From Bacteroidota bacterium (GTDB taxonomy: Bacteria; Bacteroidota; Bacteroidia; Bacteroidales; UBA4417), in contig JAIFMH010000002.1 in assembly GCA_020048595.1 (NCBI GenBank), forward strand, positions 1 through 34,590: a stretch of DNA of 34,590 nucleotides, written 5' to 3'. How positions within the stretch are numbered: position 1 is the first letter of the stretch; every line of letters begins with the position of its first letter. The position numbers and the translations under genes were made by a program. The notes under the pieces are model-generated. The model had not been told where the DNA came from. It saw only the letters and a program-made list of their open reading frames with translations, and made no database searches. Below are positions 7,686-14,592 of the stretch, one piece after another.

Positions 7686-9233
7686 ATGTCCTTAAGCTCC
7701 AAATCATCTGATCTGAAACGTAGAATGCAGGAAGCGTTGCGTGGCGGTGGTGATAAAGCCATCCAAAAACAAAAAGCCACCGGTAAGCTAACAGCCCGCG
7801 AACGAATAATCGCATTGCTGGATGCTAAGTCTTTTCATGAATACGACCTGTTTGTTGAACATGCCGGCCGCGACTTTGAAATGAGCGACAAGTACCTGCC
7901 TGGTGACGGTGTAATTACCGGAACGGGAACTATCAACAATTATCCTGTATGTATTTTTGCACAGGACTTTACAGTTGCAGGTGGATCGCTTGGCTATATG
8001 CATGCCAAAAAAATTACCAAAATCATGGATCACGCCATGAAACTTAAAATTCCACTTATCGGGATTAACGATTCCGGTGGAGCTCGTATTCAGGAAGGGG
8101 TGAATTCACTTGCAGGTTATGGCGAAATTTTCTACCGTAATACTCAGGCTTCAGGTGTGATTCCTCAAATATCGGTAATCCTCGGACCTTGTGCCGGAGG
8201 TGCGGTTTATTCACCGGCATTAACCGATTTCGTTTTTGTGGTTGATAAAATATCCAAGATGTTCATCACCGGCCCCGAAGTTATTAAAACTGTTCTGGGC
8301 GAGGAGATCTCAATGGAAGAATTAGGTGGTGCACGTGTTCAGGCCGAAATAACCGGTAACGTTCATTTCTTTGCTGAAAGCGAATTGGAATGTTTCGAGC
8401 AAATCAAAAAACTCTGTAGCTTTATTCCTTGGAATAACCTCAAGAAAGCCGATCCATTTCCAAAGAAACCACCCCGTGTCCGTCAATACAGTCTTGATAA
8501 AGTATTCCCTACCAATCCCCGTCAGCCTTACGACGTAAAAGATGTAATCCGCGGTATTTGCGATGATTCCGACTTCCTCGAAGTTCAGGATTTATTTGCT
8601 CAGAATATCGTTATCGGCTTTGCCCGTATGAATGGATTCACAGTTGGTTTTGTTGCTAATCAGCCTTTGGTATTGGCCGGAGTTCTTGATGTTGACTCAA
8701 GTGACAAAGCTGCCCGTTTCATTCGCTATTGCGATGCATTCAGCATTCCTTTGGTGACCTTGGTTGATTTACCAGGCTACCTGCCAGGCGTTGATCAGGA
8801 ACATGCAGGCGTTATCCGCCACGGAGCAAAAGTGCTCTATGCTTACAGCGAAGCAACCGTTCCTAAAATCACTGTTATCACACGTAAAGCTTATGGCGGA
8901 GGATACATTGCAATGTGCTCAAGCCACTTGCGTGCTGACTTTGTATTTGCATGGCCAACAGCTGAAATAGCTGTTATGGGTCCTGAAGGTGCGGCTAATA
9001 TTATTTTCAGAAATGAAATTAAAGACGCCGAAAATCCGGATGAAATGCGCAAACTCAAAATTAAAGAGTATAAAGAGAAGTTTGCTAATCCATTTGTTGC
9101 AGCTGCATATGGTTATGTGGATGCAGTAATCAGTCCTGAAGAAACACGCGATATGGTAATTCATGCCCTTGCTATTTCGGCTGATAAAAAAGTGGATGTC
9201 CCATTCAAAAAACACGGTATCCCTCCATTTTAA
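7686..9233 (+). CDS. Acyl-CoA carboxyltransferase beta subunit (propionyl-/methylmalonyl-CoA type)
   Basis: 515 residues, the normal length for the carboxyltransferase subunit of propionyl-CoA carboxylase (PccB) or methylmalonyl-CoA decarboxylase (MmdA). The N-terminal half has KLTARERI at 34-41, GGARIQEG at 131-138 and GPCAGGAVYSPALTDF from 167, which form the crotonase-like oxyanion hole. The C-terminal half repeats the fold with DLPGYLPG and KAYGGGYIAM at 401-410, followed by AWPTAEIAVMGPEGAANI. The enzyme moves a carboxyl group between biotin on a carrier protein and an acyl-CoA. The next gene encodes that carrier. No biotin carboxylase or membrane decarboxylase subunit is in the window, so the direction (carboxylase or Na+-pumping decarboxylase) cannot be decided here. 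Family: very sure. Substrate: moderate. Confidence 0.93.
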   Translation: MSLSSKSSDLKRRMQEALRGGGDKAIQKQKATGKLTARERIIALLDAKSFHEYDLFVEHAGRDFEMSDKYLPGDGVITGTGTINNYPVCIFAQDFTVAGGSLGYMHAKKITKIMDHAMKLKIPLIGINDSGGARIQEGVNSLAGYGEIFYRNTQASGVIPQISVILGPCAGGAVYSPALTDFVFVVDKISKMFITGPEVIKTVLGEEISMEELGGARVQAEITGNVHFFAESELECFEQIKKLCSFIPWNNLKKADPFPKKPPRVRQYSLDKVFPTNPRQPYDVKDVIRGICDDSDFLEVQDLFAQNIVIGFARMNGFTVGFVANQPLVLAGVLDVDSSDKAARFIRYCDAFSIPLVTLVDLPGYLPGVDQEHAGVIRHGAKVLYAYSEATVPKITVITRKAYGGGYIAMCSSHLRADFVFAWPTAEIAVMGPEGAANIIFRNEIKDAENPDEMRKLKIKEYKEKFANPFVAAAYGYVDAVISPEETRDMVIHALAISADKKVDVPFKKHGIPPF

Positions 9234-9248
9234 TTCACAGGAAGTTTT

Positions 9249-9291
9249 ATTCCCTGACTGATAACTATTTCGACTTTTTCAGTCAGGGAAT
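9249..9291 (+). other. Perfect 13-bp stem-loop between carboxyltransferase and biotin carrier genes
   Basis: ATTCCCTGACTGA (9249-9261) is exactly complementary to TCAGTCAGGGAAT (9279-9291), with a 17-nt loop. The stem is strong, but the 3' side is TACACACTA, not a T-run, so it is not a standard terminator. Possible roles are partial termination, 3'-end protection of the upstream message, or an RNase processing site that sets the ratio of the two proteins. Confidence 0.75.
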
Positions 9292-9331
9292 TACACACTA
9301 ATGATACCGTAAATACAACTCTGCATTTTTC

Positions 9332-9357
9332 AATTGTTGTTCTTTTAAAAAACAATT
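9332..9357 (+). other. Hairpin abutting the biotin carrier start codon
   Basis: AATTGTT (9332-9338) pairs perfectly with AACAATT (9351-9357); the ATG at 9358 follows at once. It would place the usual ribosome landing zone inside a weak AT-rich stem. It may be chance, given the AT content. Confidence 0.4.
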
Positions 9358-9741
9358 ATGCCAACAAGCGATAATTCAAAAAGTCTTAATCTTAAAGACA
9401 TAAAACCCGAAGAAACATCTGATAATCTTGAATCTGAAGTTTTTCAGACTTTAATTATCGAAGATGTTAAATACAAAACAAGGTTAACCAAGAAGTTCCT
9501 TAACAGGAAACCCTATGAGCCGGTTGATCCAAAAAAAGTACTGGCTTTTATTCCCGGAACTATTAAGAAGATTTATTTTAAAACAGGGAAGAAAGTAAAA
9601 GCCGGAGAGAAACTTGTTGACCTGGAAGCCATGAAAATGCTGAATACCATTTTTGCTCCTGCAAATGGCATTTTAGCTGAAGTTTATGTAAAAGAAGGGG
9701 ATTTGGTTTCTAAAAACCATTTGCTCATGGTTTATAAATAA
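9358..9741 (+). CDS. Biotin carboxyl carrier protein
   Basis: 127 residues. The last 70 form a biotinyl/lipoyl-attachment domain (VLAFIPGTIKKIYFKTGKKVKAGEKLV, then EAMKM at 90-94 with Lys93 as the biotinylated lysine, then the mirrored second half ANGILAEVYVKEGDLV). The first 45 residues are charged and probably flexible, followed by a short strand-rich segment, as in carrier subunits of propionyl-CoA carboxylases and methylmalonyl-CoA or oxaloacetate decarboxylases. It lacks the long Ala/Pro linker seen in many decarboxylase gamma subunits. It lies 124 nt after the carboxyltransferase gene on the same strand; the gap holds two inverted repeats. It presumably carries carboxybiotin to the upstream enzyme; the biotin carboxylase must be encoded elsewhere. 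Confidence 0.93.
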   Translation: MPTSDNSKSLNLKDIKPEETSDNLESEVFQTLIIEDVKYKTRLTKKFLNRKPYEPVDPKKVLAFIPGTIKKIYFKTGKKVKAGEKLVDLEAMKMLNTIFAPANGILAEVYVKEGDLVSKNHLLMVYK

Positions 9742-9836
9742 ACTGTACCAAATTCAATCAGAGAGAGTTCTGAAAATTATCTTTCCTAAAGCTTGCAGAA
9801 ATTTATTAATCCACTACCCTAACTTTAAGGATGCGG

Positions 9837-9883
9837 AAAAAAGAGTTTCACAACAATGGAAAGAAGTTTTTGAACTCTTTTTT
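9837..9883. terminator. Bidirectional terminator between convergent bccp and engB
   Basis: AAAAAAGAGTT (9837-9847) pairs with AACTCTTTTTT (9873-9883), with a further CA/TG pairing after a one-base bulge. It has a T-run on one strand and an A-run on the other, and lies exactly between the end of the biotin carrier gene and the stop codon of engB at 9884-9886. A single element therefore serves both genes. Confidence 0.8.
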
Positions 9884-10504
9884 TTATTTCTGCTCCGTTA
9901 GAGTGGTATACTCACTGTTTGTAGTGGCAATAAAACTGTTTATTTCACTTTTCCCTTCGCCCGAATGCGAAGAAGTTATAAAAACAGGTGGAAGCTCTTC
10001 CCAGTTTTCAGCCAATGCCTTTTTATATTCATCTACATTCCGCTTAACCGCGTTACGCGAAATTTTGTCAGCTTTGGTAAATACCAGGCAAAACGGCAAG
10101 CCTTGCTCACCCATCCAGTTAATTAGTTCCAGATCGCTTTTCTGTGGTTCGTGCCGGGTATCGACAAGGATAAATGTATACACCAGCGATTGACGTTGTA
10201 AAAGGTATTCCCGAATAATCTTTTCCCAGTTTTTGCGCGATTTCTTCGAAACCTTTGCATATCCATACCCCGGAAGATCAACCAGGTACCAGGTATCTTC
10301 ATCCACCATGTAATAATTCAGCAACTGCGTTTTACCCGGAGTGGATGATGTACGTGCCAGATTTTTAACCCCGGTAATCATATTAATTAGTGATGATTTA
10401 CCAACATTCGACCTGCCGAAAAATGCATATTCCGGTAATCGCGCCTGGGGACAGCCTGTTATGTCGGCGGCACTTATCATAAAAGCGGCCCTGCGATTAT
10501 TCAT
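9884..10504 (-). CDS. engB: Ribosome biogenesis GTPase EngB/YsxC
   Basis: 206 residues, full length for the family. GTPase motifs are complete: G1 GRSNVGKS, G2 threonine in the STPGKTQLLNYY region, G3 DLPGYGYAKV, G4 TKAD, and a C-terminal ITSSHSGEGK corresponding to G5. The KSRKNWEKIIREYLLQR helix after G3 is typical of EngB. It binds GTP and helps late assembly of the large ribosomal subunit, and is usually essential. It is the third minus-strand gene after the two lipid acyltransferase genes. The 152-nt leader contains a minus-strand -7 box and a GC-rich inverted repeat, so it probably has its own promoter. Confidence 0.95.
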   Translation of the reverse strand: MNNRRAAFMISAADITGCPQARLPEYAFFGRSNVGKSSLINMITGVKNLARTSSTPGKTQLLNYYMVDEDTWYLVDLPGYGYAKVSKKSRKNWEKIIREYLLQRQSLVYTFILVDTRHEPQKSDLELINWMGEQGLPFCLVFTKADKISRNAVKRNVDEYKKALAENWEELPPVFITSSHSGEGKSEINSFIATTNSEYTTLTEQK

Positions 10505-10564
10505 AATTTTTCAGTGGGTTTTATTAAAATTCAGAGGAGGAATATTTTCAGACAGAGTGTTCAG

Positions 10565-10593
10565 AGTGCCGGGTTCCAAGTGCCGGGAACCCG
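10565..10593. repeat. Short GC-rich inverted and direct repeat in the engB leader
   Basis: AGTGCCGGG occurs twice (10565-10573 and 10579-10587), and CGGGTTCC (10570-10577) is complementary to GGAACCCG (10586-10593) with an 8-nt loop. It differs in composition from the AT-rich surroundings. If transcription begins from the -7 box at 10600-10607, the hairpin sits at the extreme 5' end of the engB message. Confidence 0.6.
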
Positions 10594-10599
10594 AAACAT

Positions 10600-10607
10600 C
10601 AAACTTA
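10600..10607 (-). promoter_or_regulatory. Candidate -7 box for engB
   Basis: Plus-strand CAAACTTA reads TAAGTTTG on the minus strand, a TAnnTTTG match. A second match (CAAAGTTA at 10646-10653) lies next to the stop of the upstream gene. Either could start an engB transcript; neither has an ideal -33 element. Confidence 0.45.
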
Positions 10608-10656
10608 ACTTTTAATCCTCCGGTTCTGATCCAAGAAGCAAAAAACAAAGTTAAGA

Positions 10657-11589
10657 TCAGATTATTGGCGGCATACTCAAATGCCTGTCTTTTTTAAAAT
10701 CGTACACATCATCCAATGTTACCAGTATTCCCGATTCTTCTACATCACCAAATCCGGGATTGAGTGAGGTACCGAAAAACAACATGGTTGAAGACAGGTT
10801 CATATACGCATTAACTAAAGGAGGTATATTTTCGTGCCTTTGACGAACCAGCTGAACCAGTATCTTATAGTCTTTTTCATAGGAACCGCCAGTAAATTGT
10901 GCTGACAGAAAATCTAAAGGAGTTTCTAATCCAAGTGGTTCGTGTGGATAAACAAGGTTGTGGTTATCACTGAAATATTTTTGTAAGAAATAGAGAATCA
11001 GATCCCGTGCTTCAACATTATAATGAGGATACATGGTAATCTTCCCAAAATAATATTTAACATCCGGATTCTGTATCAGTATGGCTCCCAATCCGTTCCA
11101 GATATTATCAAGAGCATACATCCCTTTACGCAGATTAACAGTTGGCTGGTAATTTGGCTGTACAAATGAGCGGCCAAGCTCAATAGTATAAGGAAGATAC
11201 TCTTCAATAAATTTCTCCGAAAGATGAAAAAGCTCACTGGTAGGAGTGTTGATATGTCCATCCTTATGCCTGGAAAGTGTTTTGCCATGAATAAACCTGT
11301 AACCACCGATAATTTCCTTTTCCCGAGGATCCCATACAAATAATTGCAGGAATGGATTTTCCTCCTCCATATCAAACTCATCCAGATCGCAATCCAATCC
11401 GGTACCACCGCCTGCATCGCGAAATGTAATTTCACGTAAGCGACCTATCTCTCTAACAGTGTTAGGTGCATTTTGATACGATACAATATAAATCTCATTA
11501 CTCCCGCTATTAGTTTGTTTTACAAATCTTTCGGGGGTAAGTTCTTTCTCTATTAAACTCCGGTCAACCGCGTCAATTATCTCCTGCAT
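10657..11589 (-). CDS. GNAT/hemolysin-type N-acyltransferase, GlsB/OlsB-like
   Basis: 310 residues from the ATG at 11587-11589; a GTG directly before it would add one residue. The N-terminal half reads like the OlsB/hemolysin branch of the GNAT superfamily: IGRLREITFRDAGGGTG, DEFD, FLQLFVWDPREKEIIGGYRF, then YTIELGRSFVQPNYQ, which form the acyl-donor binding core. A second helical region runs to the C-terminus. Related proteins attach a 3-hydroxy fatty acid to the amine of ornithine (OlsB) or glycine (GlsB of Bacteroides). The immediately upstream gene is a PlsC-like O-acyltransferase 14 nt away; the two-gene arrangement matches the Bacteroides glycine-lipid genes. I infer glycine- or ornithine-lipid synthesis; the head group cannot be told from sequence by eye. 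Confidence 0.82.
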   Translation of the reverse strand: MQEIIDAVDRSLIEKELTPERFVKQTNSGSNEIYIVSYQNAPNTVREIGRLREITFRDAGGGTGLDCDLDEFDMEEENPFLQLFVWDPREKEIIGGYRFIHGKTLSRHKDGHINTPTSELFHLSEKFIEEYLPYTIELGRSFVQPNYQPTVNLRKGMYALDNIWNGLGAILIQNPDVKYYFGKITMYPHYNVEARDLILYFLQKYFSDNHNLVYPHEPLGLETPLDFLSAQFTGGSYEKDYKILVQLVRQRHENIPPLVNAYMNLSSTMLFFGTSLNPGFGDVEESGILVTLDDVYDFKKDRHLSMPPII

Positions 11590-11603
11590 CACATTTATAT
11601 TGA

Positions 11604-12467
11604 TTATTCAGCTAAGAACAAGCTGTTGCTATTATTTTGTAAAGAGTAAACATGGTCTTTCAGTTTTTGAGCCCATGCCACATCTGTTTTCTTTTTATCA
11701 AAGATAGTGTAAGAAATTGGTTTACCAAAAGTAATTACAATTTCTTTGTCGCGTTGCCTGAACATTTCATCAACCAGGTATAACATTTCAATATTTGATT
11801 TAATACCTATTAAAGCACGAAGCCGGGCCAGGTTGTAAAACCAGTCGGAATTCCGGCCATTTATAAAGCAAGGTATTACATCCCGTTTATATGCCCGGGC
11901 TTTGGTGATAAAACTCTTTTTCCATTCCAGATCACAAATACCGTTCTTTAGCTTACGGGAACACAATCCAGCCGGGAAAAACAGCATTGCTCGGTCAGAT
12001 GCAAATGTATCGTCAATAATACGGATGTTACTGGCATTCGAACCATGTTTGTTGATAGGAATAAAAAGGTCCTTCAGGTTTGTGATATTCATTAACAGAT
12101 CATTTACCGGAAATACAATATCCTTCCTGATTTTACCAATAACCCACATCAGGGCCATACCATCCAATCCTCCCAACGGATGATTCGATGCCACAATCCA
12201 ACGTCCTTCAGCCGAAACATTTTCCAGTCCTTTGTAAATAATATTTACTCCGAATCCTTTCAGGCAGGCATCCAGAAAATCAAGGCCAAAGAGATTTCGG
12301 TTGTTCCTGACGATATCATTTAAATCATCCTGATGAATAACTTTTTTCAGATAATTCAGAACAAAACGAGGCATGATTTTGTGTAATGCCGGGTTTTTAT
12401 TGCCAATCACGCGATCAAGATCAAGAAATGCTTCTTTTTTTTGATTGCTAACAGACTGATCCTCCAT
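11604..12467 (-). CDS. PlsC-like O-acyltransferase, GlsA/OlsA-like
   Basis: 287 residues. The acyltransferase block has SNHPLGGLDG with His96 and Asp102. The spacing is H-x5-D, one residue more than the classical H-x4-D, a form I associate with the Bacteroidota hemolysin-linked subgroup. FFPAGLCSRK takes the place of the usual EGTRS motif, followed by VIPCFINGRNSDWFY. It would add the second (ester-linked) acyl chain to an N-acyl amino acid, completing a glycine- or ornithine-type lipid. It is the first gene of the minus-strand group (then the GNAT partner and engB), and has its own -7 box at 12512-12519. It has no obvious transmembrane helix, so association with the membrane is probably peripheral. 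Confidence 0.82.
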   Translation of the reverse strand: MEDQSVSNQKKEAFLDLDRVIGNKNPALHKIMPRFVLNYLKKVIHQDDLNDIVRNNRNLFGLDFLDACLKGFGVNIIYKGLENVSAEGRWIVASNHPLGGLDGMALMWVIGKIRKDIVFPVNDLLMNITNLKDLFIPINKHGSNASNIRIIDDTFASDRAMLFFPAGLCSRKLKNGICDLEWKKSFITKARAYKRDVIPCFINGRNSDWFYNLARLRALIGIKSNIEMLYLVDEMFRQRDKEIVITFGKPISYTIFDKKKTDVAWAQKLKDHVYSLQNNSNSLFLAE

Positions 12468-12511
12468 AAAATGACTAAGCTATAAACAATATTGAAGTAT
12501 ACTGAGTAATG

Positions 12512-12519
12512 CAAAATTA
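12512..12519 (-). promoter_or_regulatory. -7 box for the glycine-lipid-type operon
   Basis: Plus-strand CAAAATTA gives TAATTTTG on the minus strand (TAnnTTTG), 44 nt upstream of the acyltransferase ATG. No clear -33 TTTG. Confidence 0.5.
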
Positions 12520-12592
12520 ATCAATTTTCGAAACATACTATTATGCCCTGATGAGCAAATACAGCCTATTTGCAATAATTTCTAATCTCCTT

Positions 12593-12678
12593 CAGATATT
12601 GAAGATATCTGTAACAACCTAATATTACCACTTATTTCAGGCCTGAAATTCGCTGAATGCCTTTATCAATGGGCATTC
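12593..12678. promoter_or_regulatory. Three inverted repeats in the divergent region before mraZ
   Basis: Within 86 bp there are: CAGATAT/ATATCTG (12593-12599 and 12605-12611, 5-nt spacer); the perfect 16-bp palindrome ATTTCAGGCCTGAAAT (12634-12649); and GAATGCC/GGCATTC (12655-12661 and 12672-12678). They lie in the 295-bp non-coding gap between the minus-strand acyltransferase and mraZ, and no T-run follows. They may be operator sites for dimeric regulators. This gap also holds the MraZ boxes described separately. Confidence 0.6.
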
Positions 12679-12697
12679 TGTGTATTGTTAATAAAAA

Positions 12698-12727
12698 AAA
12701 GTGGTAGAAAGTGGCTGAAAGTGGTAA
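12698..12727 (+). promoter_or_regulatory. Three 10-bp MraZ-box repeats (AAAGTGG)
   Basis: AAAGTGGTAG, AAAGTGGCTG and AAAGTGGTAA are consecutive 10-bp units at 12698, 12708 and 12718; a looser CAAGTGT follows at 12730. MraZ is known to bind short direct repeats spaced at about one helical turn upstream of its own gene (TGGGN in E. coli, AAAGTG-type in Mollicutes), and the unit here matches the latter closely. The repeats lie 36 nt before the mraZ ATG. A near-match to the -7 box (TAAATTTA, 12736-12743) directly follows, so bound MraZ would cover the -33 region. Confidence 0.8.
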
Positions 12728-12762
12728 ATCAAGTGTAAATTTACAGCAAAATTATAGTACAC

Positions 12763-13227
12763 ATGATACCCTTACAAGGAGAGCACATTTGCCGGGTTGA
12801 TGCAAAAGGAAGATTTATGCTTCCTGTTGCATTAAAAAACCAGCTTAATGCCTCACTGAGTAATGGTTTCGTGATAAAACGCAGTATCCTCAGCCCATGC
12901 CTCGAACTTTTTCCACGATCAAACTGGGATGAACTCATAAACAAGATAACCAGCAAGTTGAACAGATTTGTAAAAAGAGACAACGACTTTATTCGCGCCT
13001 ATAATGCTGGTTTAAAAGAACTTGAGATTGACAGCACAGGCAGAATATTGATACCTCGCGATCTGGCTGTAATTGCTGGTATTACAAGCGACATTGCGGT
13101 CGCTGCCAAAATGGGATGCATTGAAATTTGGGATAAAGCTAAATACGATGAAGTAATAAGCGAAACCCAGACTAATATCTCAGCATTAGCTGAAGACATA
13201 TTAGGGAATATTAACCTCAACGAATGA
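12763..13227 (+). CDS. mraZ: Transcriptional regulator MraZ
   Basis: 154 residues with two SpoVT/AbrB-type half-domains: DAKGRFMLPVALK from residue 13 and DSTGRILIPRDLA in the second half, the DxxGR signature of the family. MraZ forms ring-shaped oligomers that bind direct repeats and control the dcw operon. Here it is the first gene of that operon, 7 nt before rsmH, with three 10-bp AAAGTGG repeats just upstream, so autoregulation is the natural reading. The C-terminus (ISALAEDILGNINLNE) is a short acidic tail. Confidence 0.95.
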   Translation: MIPLQGEHICRVDAKGRFMLPVALKNQLNASLSNGFVIKRSILSPCLELFPRSNWDELINKITSKLNRFVKRDNDFIRAYNAGLKELEIDSTGRILIPRDLAVIAGITSDIAVAAKMGCIEIWDKAKYDEVISETQTNISALAEDILGNINLNE

Positions 13228-13234
13228 AAACTGA

Positions 13235-14128
13235 ATGTACCATCAACCCGCGTTATTGCACGAATGTATTGAAGGCCTCAGCATCAATCCGTCAGGGATT
13301 TATGCTGATCTTACTTTCGGTGGCGGCGGACATTCGCGTGAAATACTGGCTAAACTGAATGCTGACGGCCGATTGATTGCTTTTGACCAGGATGAAGATT
13401 CTCTTCAAAATGCACTTGATGATGAGCGTTTCACCTTAGTAAATGAGAATTTCCGCTATTTGAAAAACTTCCTCAGGCTTCACAAAGCACTTCCAATGGA
13501 TGGTATACTGGCTGACCTGGGCATCTCTTCGCACCAGATTGACACTCCGGAGCGTGGCTTCGCTACCCGTTTCGATGGACCTCTGGATATGCGAATGGGC
13601 CGTAACCAAGGCACTACTGCAGCACAAATGGTTAATACGTATCCGGAAGAAAAACTTCGTAACGTTTTTAAACTGTATGGGGAGTTATCAAATGCACGGC
13701 AGCTGGCAGATGCCATTGTACAGGCCCGGACAAATCCTATTACTACAACAGCAGGATTGAAAGAAGCCATAAAATCATGTTTACCTGCCAATTACGAAAA
13801 CAAGATTCTGGCCCAGATTTTTCAAGCTATCCGTATTGAGATCAATGATGAAATGGGTGCTCTGCAAGCCATGCTAAAACAATGTGCTGATGTATTAAAG
13901 CCAGGTGGAAAACTCGTAGTTATCTCTTATCACTCACTCGAGGACAGGTTGGTGAAAAATTATATGAGATCCGGAAACTTTGAAGGCATACTGGAAAAAG
14001 ATTTTTATGGAAATGTAATCGCACCCTTGAAACCTGTAACCCGTAAACCTGTTACTCCTGCCTCTGCCGAACTTGCAAGTAATCCCCGCTCAAGAAGTGC
14101 AAAATTGCGTATCGCTCAAAAACTATAG
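13235..14128 (+). CDS. rsmH: 16S rRNA m4C1402 methyltransferase RsmH (MraW)
   Basis: 297 residues. The AdoMet-binding loop FGGGGHS lies at 28-34, DGILADLGISSHQID near 89-103 is the family signature, and the C-terminus has YHSLEDRLVK and the basic NPRSRSAKLRIAQK ending typical of RsmH. The enzyme methylates N4 of C1402 in the ribosomal decoding centre. It follows mraZ by 7 nt and precedes ftsL by 2 nt, so translation is likely coupled. Confidence 0.96.
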   Translation: MYHQPALLHECIEGLSINPSGIYADLTFGGGGHSREILAKLNADGRLIAFDQDEDSLQNALDDERFTLVNENFRYLKNFLRLHKALPMDGILADLGISSHQIDTPERGFATRFDGPLDMRMGRNQGTTAAQMVNTYPEEKLRNVFKLYGELSNARQLADAIVQARTNPITTTAGLKEAIKSCLPANYENKILAQIFQAIRIEINDEMGALQAMLKQCADVLKPGGKLVVISYHSLEDRLVKNYMRSGNFEGILEKDFYGNVIAPLKPVTRKPVTPASAELASNPRSRSAKLRIAQKL

Positions 14129-14130
14129 CC

Positions 14131-14571
14131 ATGGCCGAACTACGCAATACAATAAATATTGAGACAGAAGAGGTTGCAGCCGAACCCAAAGCTTTGTCGG
14201 CTGAAGAACAATCTGCAAAAAATACAAAAGGCAAAAGTAAAGGGAAAGCATCAGGTGGCAAGATAAAAGGGATACTGGAAGGATCATTCCTGGTACGTGA
14301 AAAAATGATCGGATTACTACCCTTTCTCGTATTCCTTACCGGTATTGGATTGCTTTACATTTTCAATTCAAATTATGCCAATCGTACGATCATAACAATA
14401 AGCAAAACAAAAAAACAAATTGAAGAGCAACGCTTCGAATACATAAATACCAAATCGAAGCTGATGAAAACAACAAGGCAAACCGAAATAGCGAAAAGAT
14501 TACAAAACAGCGGACTAAAGGAATCGAAAACTCCGCCCCGAAAAATACTGATTGAAGAAAATAAGGATTAA
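14131..14571 (+). CDS. ftsL: Cell division protein FtsL-like
   Basis: 146 residues. A charged cytoplasmic region of about 58 residues (Lys/Gly/Ser-rich at 30-47) is followed by one transmembrane helix at about 60-78 and a periplasmic coiled coil rich in Lys, Glu and Gln (SKTKKQIEEQRFEYINTKSKL). Sequence conservation in FtsL is low, so the assignment rests on topology, length and position between rsmH and ftsI. FtsL bridges FtsQ (with a DivIC/FtsB-like partner not seen here) and the FtsW-FtsI synthase at the septum. The N-terminal tail is longer than in E. coli FtsL. Confidence 0.85.
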   Translation: MAELRNTINIETEEVAAEPKALSAEEQSAKNTKGKSKGKASGGKIKGILEGSFLVREKMIGLLPFLVFLTGIGLLYIFNSNYANRTIITISKTKKQIEEQRFEYINTKSKLMKTTRQTEIAKRLQNSGLKESKTPPRKILIEENKD

Positions 14572-14592
14572 CACTACGAGATAACTCAATAA

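Noticed and set aside
9831-10193. A 120-codon plus-strand open frame
   Set aside because: It overlaps the terminator and the 3' half of engB on the other strand; engB has all its GTPase motifs.
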